This document shows, one piece after another, positions 54,400 to 64,000 of a stretch of DNA of 64,000 nucleotides. Within the stretch, counting starts at the first letter, position 1, and every line of letters begins with the position of its first letter. Both the position numbers and the translations under genes were made by a program. Origin of the DNA: Diphasiastrum complanatum (Eukaryota; Streptophyta; Lycopodiopsida; Lycopodiales; Lycopodiaceae). The notes beneath the pieces were generated by a model, which saw nothing but the letters and a program-made list of their open reading frames with translations, was not told where the DNA came from and did not search any database. The stretch covers positions 67,910,536-67,974,535 of the forward strand of contig CM055094.1 of assembly GCA_029204225.1 (NCBI GenBank), given 5' to 3'.

Positions 54400-55099
54400 T
54401 GTGAAAGTACTGTACTTTAGGACCATAAATGGATCTACAAAAGATCCACAAGAGTGATTGGATGCTTGCTTAACAATCTATCAAAAAACTAAACACAAAA
54501 AAGTTGATCTAGATTGGCAATTTGACAAACAACAAGCATTAACAATCAAAAGCATTGATAAACATTGAAATCCGAGCCCACACGTGTGTGCTACAGGCTG
54601 TAGTACGGCCTTCAACTTGAGAAACAAGTAGAAATTGATTTGGTTTCATTTGGATCACAAAAACTCAATGTACATAGTGAACTAGCTTGAGATTGCCAAT
54701 GAGCTCCAAAAATTTTCTATCTTCTCACTATGGAGAGAGGGAATACATAGCAAATTTGACTTCCTTCTTGAAGTTAGGTGGATTTCCAGCATGTAATAAG
54801 GAAGTTAACTCACTCTCCTTGACCTAAAATGAAACCCTAGTCTATTTCCTAGAGTTATGCATGGTAGGTAGCTAGTTGGTCAAATTTTCACCTTAAACTT
54901 AGGTGTAGGTCCTATAAAGTAGGGATGACCACCAAATAGACATGACCAACTCTCTTGACTTGACCTAACCTACATTAGGATGGGTTTCCCATGTGTCATC
55001 ATGGCCTCACATGTGTGGGACCCACTTGTGTACACAATTTACACTATTCTACATGGTTTTTATCAAGCTAGATTTGCCAATTTTTGGCAATTCTTCACA
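54400..55099 (-). repeat. 5' LTR of the outer Copia element
   Basis: 700 bp. The TATA-like site that reads ATATATAG in the 3' LTR is ATACATAG here (about 54743), which may weaken transcription of this copy. Confidence 0.95.
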
Positions 55100-55104
55100 T
55101 GGAG

Positions 55105-57426
55105 AAATAGAACCATTGTCCAATTCCATTTGTGGAAGATTGTAATATCCTATTGCATGCATTTTTTGTGAAATGATACTATTTTGATGCAAAAACACTA
55201 TGAACTCATCCAAATGATAAAGACAATTATTCGAATAAAAAGAAATATCTAATGGATGCAGCAACGTTAATGTTACTCAATGACATATCGAATGACCAAC
55301 ACCAAATCGAATCAACTTAAAGGAAGGACCTTTAAACGAAGGACAGATACGAAACGACATACACCTTAAAGAGAAGGCCGACCTTAAAGAGAATATTCCT
55401 GATGACACAGATAATTTCACACCTTATCTAAACGTTGTAACTGTCCACGCACTTGTTTCTTATTGGAACAATATCGTGTCTAGGATGCCACATCAGAAGT
55501 TGTACACATGTAATTTTCTTATTGGATATAATCAGTTAAGTAATTATAAATAAGAACTGACACATCGATTGTTAAGAGATTCGTATATTCGCACTCGAAC
55601 CTCTATTAGTACTCCATACACGTTTCATTGTAACCACCGAGTTTTCAGGGGAACAGAGAGTTGTCTTGAGTCTTTGAGATTTCATTGCTCTTCGCTTTCA
55701 TATGCTATTTGAATGTTGAGTGCTTCTGTGCCTACAATTGATAGTCTCGCTTTGTCGGATTTGTCATGTGTTTGATTAATCTGGTCAAACAATACTTTTA
55801 GTCTCGATACTGTCGTAAGTGTTCAACCGTAAATTCGATGTTGAAATTGTCTTTAAACTCATTGGTTGTTTGATTGCTTGAGTAATTGAACTAACCGAAT
55901 GTTCTGAACTTAATTGTAATCATGACATTCAGAATCACCATTTCGTTAATATGTTGCAGAATGCACGACCTAAAGAATCCACTATGCTGTTATATGTCGG
56001 TATTGATTGAAGTTTTCTTATGGATACTCAAACTGTAGATCTGTGATCGTTTGTTTGTTTGAATGAGCGATAGCCGGTTGTTAAGGACTAATTGTTGGAT
56101 CTCATTTAGATTGTTCTGAGACATTTGTGAGTTTCTTTGTATCGAATTTACTGATGCAACAATGTTATTCTTGTCTGACGAGCTTTATTAGAAGCACAAA
56201 CCGATATATCGATCTGGCCGATAAGTCAAATGTTCTTACCAGTAATAAAATATGGTCGATATAAGAATTGTCGAGATCAACTATCCTTTGGTTATTGTAT
56301 GAAAAGTCACATTTTAACTGGTGGTACTGGTCGCCAATCTTATTGAATGTCTGTCGACAACCAAATTAAGTACAAATTACAATAACTTATCCAAAATCAT
56401 CTATACTCACATCAATAGGCAGTCCCTTTGGGATTCGACAATCTTTTATACTTACTTTTGAGATAAGTATAGTGTGACAAAGATTTTGGACCAATACTAT
56501 CATCTCATCTTTGGTTCTCTCCTACATTTGTGTAGATATTGTGATATATGCTTGATAGATGTCTATTTTGATGATGCATTAAAAGCTTTCTTGTTGTGAT
56601 ATAGCCTATTTAAAGAATCAAATGTAAACATGTGCTAATTAGGTTTTGATTTTATTTCATTTTGGCAAGTAATTTGATCAAACTAATGAGCTAGTGTAGA
56701 AGTTGTCTGACATCAAAGGAAGTGATTGTTGATGCAACTATACTTGACCTAAATCTATAGTTCGGATCATCTTTGGATCTTAAATTTTCACATACTCCTC
56801 CTAGTGTCAAAGTAAGTCTATAATGTTTTGGCTAAGCCATAGGAGTTGACCTAGCTTTGGAGCTCAATTCTAAGCGTAAATAGACCATGGAGCTCATTTC
56901 TAGGAGCCTAACAAGCACATCATAACTATAGGGGATTGAATTTCAACACCAAGTCTCTATTTGTCTTACTAACATTATCCAAGGTTCTTGTCCAACTATT
57001 GTTAGTGGTCCGAAGAACACTAAACTAATTCATAAGAAATGTACTGTCAGCATTGATTAATAAAGATGGGCATTGGAGTTAATAATCTTAATTTATTTCA
57101 CCTACATGCCTAGACAAGTGAAGGAATGTATTCCAACATTTATACTTGGCCAACACCCAAGGGTTAGGCCAATAGACATTAAGCTCATTGTTCTGTCGAA
57201 AAAAATGAGTTTTCTTGGTTGTCGGTCACCTTATGAATGGATGCTTAGTTGGCTTTGGCTAAGGTACAATATCATGGCTGGCGAAGTTGGTGACCTTTTA
57301 TGATGTGATGAATTTCTAGGTTGGTTGATCTTTCAAGTTGGTATTTGTGCATTCATGTAGGAAATGAAATGAGTAGACTAAGTTGTGAAACGAAGAATCC
57401 ACTATGAGCTTTCCATGAGCCCTAGA
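55105..57426. other. Non-coding; LTR-like phrases but no pair
   Basis: A region near 55540-55740 (TATAAATAAG, then ATTGTAACCACCGAG) and a phrase CAGTCCCTTTGGGATTCGACA at about 56416, common near the 3' end of some plant retrotransposons, suggest old retroelement sequence. At 56788, TTTTCACATACTCCTCCT looks like an LTR/polypurine junction. No boundaries could be proved. Confidence 0.4.
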
Positions 57427-58361
57427 TGTTGGAATTTTCATTTCAGTTCAACCATTTGATCCATTTGCCACTATATCTATTACCATCTATCTCCTTCAAG
57501 TGTCCACGACAGAGACCTAGACCTGGCTATTTACTTGAAAACCTGGCACAATCTGAAGAAATACACACAAGTTCCTAACAGGTTTATGAACTATCGTCCA
57601 TCACCAAACTATCGAAATAGCTCACTATCGGACTCACCCACCATACTTGATGGTCAAATTATCAGAGTCACTACGAACTATTGAAAGGATTATTATTTCG
57701 ATCTATCGATGGCAGTTCACGACCCAAGGACTGTCGTTACACTATCGGGACTTCATGCCCACTTTACAATACGATCAGCCCAAGGCTAATGTGTAATAGA
57801 GTAACTATAATGTGTACATATACAAAGTCTGATGATCATTCTAGGAGGAAGAAACGATCAAACAATAAATGTACCAATCTATCTAATTAAAAGTATTGCA
57901 CCAACGATGTTGTGGTAGCCTAGCACTATCGTTCAATTCTAAATTGTGCTTCTATGCTTGTATACTAATAAGTAGATTTCTTTATAACAATTCTATGTAC
58001 ATTCGCGCATCTTTAATATACTTTGTGTTCTTCAAATCGATGTACAATGTGTGAATGATTATTGTTGTTTCTACTTTATAATTGTCAATTGAATGCTCAC
58101 TATCTCCATATGTCTTATTGACCGAGTCGAAAGAGCAAACTCACGGCTGTCCTTGACACCTTCAAATTTTGTATATATGGTTGTCTTAGACACCTACTAA
58201 CTCATCGATTAAGTGATTGGTTCTGTGGTGACAGATGATATAAACACGGTGCTCTTAAATCACTATGTCTTCCGCAATGCTATCGAACATTATAGTCCAA
58301 ACAGTGTGTCTCTTGACACTTCGAGTTGTCACGATCTTTCGCACCTTCTTTCATTTTACCA
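57427..58361 (+). repeat. 5' LTR of Copia element 4
   Basis: About 935 bp, ending near TTTTACCA before the primer-binding site. The right edge is approximate. Confidence 0.75.
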
Positions 58362-58365
58362 ATAG

Positions 58366-58378
58366 TGGTATCAGAGCC
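58366..58378 (+). promoter_or_regulatory. Primer-binding site of Copia element 4
   Basis: TGGTATCAGAGCC, complementary to initiator tRNA-Met. Confidence 0.93.
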
Positions 58379-58439
58379 TGTGTTTATTGTTATAACATTT
58401 TTAGTCACTCTCTTTTCTAGGCAAGTGGAGCAATCATCT

Positions 58440-60582
58440 TCAAGGATTTGACTTATCGAGCAATTCAATGGCAAAGACTTCCAAATGTGGAAGCATCTCA
58501 TGAAGATGATATTGTTGGAAAAAGATTTATGGGATGTGGTCAATGGATCGTCAATCGTACCACAACAAGATGTTGATCTCATTGCCAAATAAAAATCCAA
58601 AGATGGCATAGGTCTCGCATTAGTATCCATGAATCTCAAGGACTTACAAATATCACATATCAGTAACAGCGAAACATCCAAGCAAGCTTGGAAAACTCTC
58701 ATAAGTCTGTATGAGACTAAAGATGTTACCACTCGTCTATTCTTGCGAAAGAAATTATTCTCTTGCAAAATGTCAAAATTGACCTCCATCAATGACCATG
58801 TTAATCACGTTAGATCATTAATTGGTCAACTTACTACAGTCAGATCACCCATTGTCGACAACGATGCGATCATGACCCTCTTAGAAAGTTTTCCTACTTT
58901 CTCTACAATCATTTGGTCATGATGATCTCGACACAGTCCGATTTAACAATGTAGAATGTCACATCAATTCTTCTCCAAGAAGTACTTCGAAGGAAGTCGA
59001 ATGATGTTTCTACATCAGACAAATTGATTGCACTATATTTGAAGAAGCAGCACTCAAAAAAGGTTGTTGTCAATACTTCAAAGTCGGATACACGACATCC
59101 ATCACAGCAAGAAAAGTCAAAACATCAAAATGCCAAACACTTCTGCAAATATTGCAAGAAGAAAGACCATGATATAAAGGACTACAAAATCCTTGCGAAC
59201 AAGAACCAACAGGTTCATATTGTAGTTACTGATGCTTCTAAAGACAAATCCAATCAAAAGTTGTTTATGGCCAAATCAAACAATCATTTAAATTCTAATT
59301 GTTAGTATCTCGTCTCAGGTGCAACACAACACATGACATCTCGACAAGATTGCTTACAATTTTTTCTTCAATACATAATGAAAATAGCATTCATCTTGGA
59401 GACTCAGCTCCCTCAAGATTGAAGACAAAAGAACAGTTACCAAATGGTTCATCTCGACTTATCAAGAATCTTTTATATGTTCTAGCCTTGACTAAGAGCC
59501 TATTGTCTATCAACCAAATTGTTGATTGAGGCCACACTATTACATTCGATGCAAATCAATGCCTCATTCCAGACAACAACTCAAATTTTCTGGTCAAAGG
59601 ATATAGAGATGGACATCTCTACACATTAAGTCATGAATGTAAGCAATTCCAAATCTCTGCTAGAAATTACTAAGGCAAATCTTTCTAAAGAATTCAACAG
59701 ATAGATCTAGAATCAGCTCATTATTTCCTTGGCATTCAGATCTTACGTAATCGAACCAAGAAGACATTATTTCTAAGCCAACATAGGTATTGCAAAACAT
59801 TCTAGAAAATTTCTAAATGCTCAAATCAAAGCCAATTGATTCGCATCTAGATCCAAGACTTAAACTTAGTAAAGATATGTCTTTTAACACCTACTAAGAT
59901 TTCTGACATGAAGAACAATTCATACCACTTGTTGGCTCATTGATGTATGCGATGGTGTGTCGATATGGCATATATAGTAAACACACTTTTTCAATTCATG
60001 TCAAATCCAGGAATCCAACATTGGAAAGCACTCAAAAGAGTAATGAAATACATTCAAGCAACAAAGAATGAAGTTCTTTGTTATTCTGGTAACTCTGCTA
60101 TAGTTTTATGTTTATTTGGCTATTCTGATTCAAATTGGAGAGGATACTTAGACACCAAAAAGTCTACTTTCGAATATTGTTTCTATCAGGCTATCATCTG
60201 TACTAGTTTCTTGAAATAGCAAAAAACAGAAGTCAATCTCATTGTCCTCAACTGAAGTCAAATATGCAGCAACAACACAAGCAACTAAAGAAGCCATCTC
60301 GCTAAGGCTATTTCTACAGGATCTGAACTTTAGACAAATCAACCCAACTACCATCTATTGCGACAACATCAACTGCATACAATTGACTCTCAATAATAGA
60401 TTTCATTCTAGGACTAAACACATAGAAATTCAATTTCATTTTGTTCAAGAGAAAGTACATTTAAAGCATGAAGAGCTTTTTTAATGTTCGACAAATCACA
60501 TGATAGCTGATATCTTTACCAAGGATTTGCCCAAGGATAAACATCTTCTGTTTAAGAAAATGCTAAATTTAAAGATTATTTA
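58440..60582 (+). pseudogene. Copia element 4 gag-pol remnant
   Basis: Frames in order: Gag (DFQMWKHLMKM, ISNSETSKQAWKTLISLYET), a zinc knuckle KYCKKKDHDIKDY whose last Cys is Tyr, a protease remnant YLVSGATQHMTSRQD with Val in place of the catalytic Asp (near 59310), then directly reverse transcriptase C-terminus (AHYFLGIQILRN, IPLVGSLMYAMV) and RNase H (GYSDSNWRGYLDTKKST, SSTEVKYAA, RTKHIEIQFHFVQE), ending DIFTKDLPKDKH. Integrase and the polymerase core, including YVDD, are missing. Many stops and frameshifts. The minus-strand frame at 58280-58792 is a shadow. Confidence 0.88.
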
Positions 60583-60607
60583 AATGTTTGAAGTCGAATA
60601 CAAGGGA

Positions 60608-61098
60608 TGTTAAAATTTTAATTCCACTTCAACCATTCGATCTAGTTGCCACTATATATGTTACTAGCTATCTCCTTCGGGTGTCCATGACAATCCTAGA
60701 CCTGGCTATTTACTCAGAAACTTGCCACAACCTGAAGAAATACACACAAATTTCTGACATTCTCTCGAACTATCGAAATAGCTCACTATCCTGCTCACCC
60801 ACCATACTTGATAGTCGAATTATTGGAATCACTACGAACTATCGAAAGGATTATACTCCGACCTTCGACAGCAATTCACGACCAAGGACCACCGTTGCCA
60901 CTATCGAAACTTCACGCCCGCTTTACTATATGATCAACCCAAAGGCTGACATGTAATAGAGTAACAGTAATGTGTATATATATATAGTTAGATGATCATT
61001 CTAGACAATAGATGTACCAATCTATCTAATCAAAAGTATCGCACCAGCGATACTCTTGATGTTGTAGCCTAGCACTATCGTTCAATTCAATGTTGGTT
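60608..61098 (+). repeat. 3' LTR of Copia element 4 (truncated)
   Basis: Alignable to the first half of the 5' LTR up to about 61098, then replaced by unrelated sequence, so about 400 bp of the LTR is lost. Confidence 0.8.
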
Positions 61099-64000
61099 TT
61101 TTAATGAACATGCTAGTATGGTTATTTAGGAAATTTTAGTGTAAACAATCATAGCGAAAGACATGGTATTTCACGCTCACATTTGAAAATATATAACTTT
61201 GACTAGTATCCTTGCATGTTTGACACCTCATAACTTACTTGCAATTTGTTCAAAATCAGTGGCCATGTATGGTATACCATGATTTACTTGTAGTTTTACA
61301 AAAACTTTCATCTGCAAATCAATAACAAAAAGCGATTGAGATACACATCAAATACTTGTGTACTTAAGTGCGGATGAGCATTCTCAGTATAGCTTGGCCT
61401 TCAAACAAGATCATTAATATTTAAAATCCCTAGTTTCTACAAAGAAAGAAAAGACATTGCAAGCCTCATAGCTGAAAGATGATGAAACTCATGTTATTGT
61501 GCCCAAAACAAAGATGAATGTCTCCTATGCATCCAAGCTATCTTTAACTTCTCAAAAATAACTAGTACCATTCACCAAAGCATTCAAGATATGACCAATG
61601 CTGTGTTGCCCTCTTTCTTCTTCGATTATGTCTTTGATGAGCAATTCAACACATAAAATATTTATGGAGTTTTCAACTTTCATTTTATTTTGGAAGCCCT
61701 TTACTTAACATTGTCCTTCTTGTAATGAATTTGAGATAATCCTTGCTGGGCTCGTATGGTAAAGGATTCAATGAGGCTGTGTAGCAGAAAACTTCACAAT
61801 TACAATGACCAGGATCAAGTTGGTTTTGAGGTTTGCCATCATTGTTTGAACGTGTACTATCTACCACAAAAGATGAATCACGTAACAACCATAAACGTGG
61901 AAGAAGAAAAAATCAAGAACAACTATTGAAAGGCTTTGATTGTGGACCGCTAATAGACAAAATTTTGTGACATGGTCCTGACAGCGGACCTTTGAACTCT
62001 TGGGAAGCTTGTTAAAGAGAATGGACAACATTCTTAGCGTTCAAAAGTGCTAGTGGTGGAGAAACAAAGTAAAAAAGGTCACTTGCAAGAGGTGTGCTTG
62101 TGGATGATGCAAGTGTGTATAGCACCTGAGGCTTGCAAACACATATAGTTGAAACATGTCATGGGAGAAAAGTGTTTGTAACTCATGCCGATGGAACCAA
62201 ATAAGCTTTGCACCCCACCAGCTGGTACTTGATTGAAATCGTTAATGAACAAGCACAGATTAATCGCCAGTATTTGTTACTGCCCCTGAATTTAAGACAA
62301 TGAGAAAGATAAATCACTACCCAAAAGAAAAAACATCGTTAGGTGAACTAGATCAACTTGAATTCAGCCAAGCATGCAGCCAAATGGATCTGTACAGGTG
62401 AGCCCTTGTGAATTATACACGATAGACACACTAGATGCTTACTTCTCTTGGTTTATCTGCAAGCATTAGTGATTTTTGAAGAAGCAAGAATTTTTACTCC
62501 ATGACAAGAGGCATCACTGTAACTCATAATGGATCATGATGCAACTAGAGTGTCCATTGATGTGGAATAACTGCACTGAGAGCTTTGAGCCAAGCCTCAT
62601 TGAAAAGATAACATGAAAAAGTAAATGCAGAAGCAACAGCCAGAAAGAAAAAATTGTCTACCTTCAATGCTAGCACCAGATAGTTTGATGTGCCAAATAT
62701 GCAGGTGGAGCCTTATTTTAGTTGTCATGAATATTGTCTTCTTTACACATCTGCTCTTTGTACACTCAACAAGGTTCACCTTGACTTAGCAAGGTAGGTC
62801 ATGGCTCATCTAAAAGCCAGGCTCTAGACGATAAGATAAAGTAGAATGGATAACATATCAATCTGTCAAGACCTCAGAACTTTACATTAGCAGAAAAAGT
62901 GTGTTGGCCGGAGTATACCCCTCAATCAATCTCCAATGACAACAAAGAAAAACAAGCTATAGACTTTCACATGGATCATTCGCTTGAAATAAATGAATTC
63001 CAGTACATATAAGTAAGTCTTCAAAATCACATAGGCAGGAACATGACCAGTAGAAACTGTGAACTACTGAATTTGCTAGCTACATGACCAAGTTCCTCAG
63101 GCATGTGGTTTTATCACATCAATATAGAACTCTTGAGAGCTGTCATAGAAAAACATTAACGATGATAGTTGAGGAAGTATTGCAGATTAGTCATGAGCAT
63201 TATTTCATTCATTTGAAACATCTACATGTAAAACTGGTGTTGCTGATCACTTGAGGTCAAAGAAAATACATGATTTTGGATTGGCCTTGCTCTGGTATAC
63301 TCCCAAGTCCCAAACCTGAAAAAATGTTACTAAATTTTAGAGCTTAAATTGCTTACGACATGGAGTTCTTATGCTTTTCAATGAGATCAGACCTTGCTCA
63401 CAATGTTTGAGGTGAGAGGCACCTCTTTTTCAACCTTTGGACTTTGAATTTGGCCAAGAAAGGTTAAAACTACAACAAAAGAGAAGGTAAAATTTTAATT
63501 TTCCAGTAAAACACTTGCCTTTTGTGTTTCTAACGCGTTATGCAGAAATTGAAAAAACGAATAACCTAAGAGCTACTAGAAAACACAATAGGAAGAAAAC
63601 ACTTGCATATAAGGTGATTTGTGAGAATTAATACTTCATGTTAACGCATGTGATTTGATTGATCGCTAATTACAATTTTACTCAGAGAACTATCTCATAC
63701 TCACTATCCATGAGCCACAAGATTAGTGATTGATCCCCTTACGAGTCCTGGTTTCAAGTCTCCCCACCAGGTACAAAATGGGATACACATGCCTCTAAGG
63801 CAATCTTCAAAAAAGCAAGCATTGAGAAGGAAACTAGGTACACAAGATTGGAAGGATAATAATCACTTAACTAAGAATTTTGAAAATGTGCTTTATTTAA
63901 TGACATATGGACTTTAATTCAAGTTGGGATTTCACGATAAATACAAAGAGGCTCCCAAGCTATGCTCTAAGGCTTTGTAAATAGAGATGCTTGGTTATGA
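61099..64000. other. Non-coding or unrecognised
   Basis: No convincing exon, repeat pair or domain. The frames present are short and without recognised motifs. Confidence 0.5.

Larger units (their letters stand above)
44390..55099 (-). mobile_element. Non-autonomous Copia element (outer), split by a younger Copia
   Basis: LTRs 44390-45090 and 54400-55099 begin TGTGAAAGTAC and end TTCTTCACA. The target duplication TGGAG is intact at 44385-44389 and 55100-55104. The polypurine tract lies just right of 45090 and the primer-binding site at 54387-54399. By eye the LTRs differ at about 15 positions in 700 plus one 1 bp indel. The internal region carries a Gag-protease-like ORF and only scraps of integrase and reverse transcriptase. 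A complete Copia element (47787-53933) is inserted in its leader. Confidence 0.95.
57427..61098 (+). mobile_element. Internally deleted Copia element 4 (plus strand)
   Basis: The 5' LTR starting at 57427 (TGTTGGAATTTTC) and the 3' LTR starting at 60608 (TGTTAAAATTTTA) share phrases such as CTATTTACT, GAAGAAATACACACAA, AATAGCTCACTATC and TAGCCTAGCACTATCGTTCAA. A primer-binding site follows the 5' LTR and a purine tract (CAAGGGA) precedes the 3' LTR. The internal region is short: gag and a protease piece are joined to the end of reverse transcriptase and RNase H. Confidence 0.88.

Noticed and set aside
58280-58792. 170-codon minus-strand frame
   Set aside because: It is the complement of the Copia element 4 gag frame, which has recognisable motifs.
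63735-63775. B-box-like GGTTTCAAGTCTCC, possible third SINE copy
   Set aside because: Only a weak B-box match, no acceptable A box at the 45 bp spacing and no target duplication.

Overview
The window is land-plant nuclear DNA. It is AT-rich, has spliced genes with GT-AG introns, carries many Ty1/copia retrotransposons primed by the 3' end of initiator tRNA-Met, and contains very long CT and TA microsatellites. I cannot place it more finely than a land plant with a repeat-rich genome. No rRNA, functional tRNA, CRISPR or organelle genes were seen.

Only one host gene family looks functional. Two paralogous four-exon genes sit tail to tail: gene A at 17992-21071 on the plus strand and gene B at 35994-38781 on the minus strand. 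I assembled both from conserved splice sites, and each encodes 342 residues with a HARE-HTH-like winged-helix domain and a basic C-terminus. The inverted homology extends into the 5' and 3' flanks. The 15 kb between them is transposon debris.

Region by region: 1-1471 is the gag end and leader of a decayed Copia element. 1.7-2.4 kb is a broken DNA methyltransferase-like gene. 3.0-3.6 kb is a dead Ty3/gypsy integrase. 4.6-5.1 kb is a second, divergent methyltransferase-like remnant. 9.4-16.2 kb is a decayed Copia element interrupted by a 1 kb terminal-inverted-repeat element with a GC-rich hairpin core, and its 5' LTR is cut by a small inverted-repeat element. 23.7-24.9 kb is a third methyltransferase-like copy sharing an intron position with the first. 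25.4-31.1 kb holds Copia reverse transcriptase pieces and LTRs. 32.5-33.6 kb is a fold-back element. 41.3 kb is a tRNA-derived SINE-like insertion with a perfect 14 bp target duplication. 44.39-55.10 kb is a non-autonomous Copia element carrying an intact Gag-protease-like ORF without polymerase, into which a very young and apparently complete Copia element (47.79-53.93 kb, 1322-residue polyprotein) has inserted. 57.4-61.1 kb is an internally deleted Copia element. The last 3 kb hold nothing I can name.

The observation most worth follow-up is the multicopy, intron-containing family of N4/N6-type DNA methyltransferase-like genes. The copies retain recognisable motif IV and motif I regions and are dispersed among transposons. 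The nested Copia pair, with readable target duplications and LTR clocks, comes second.
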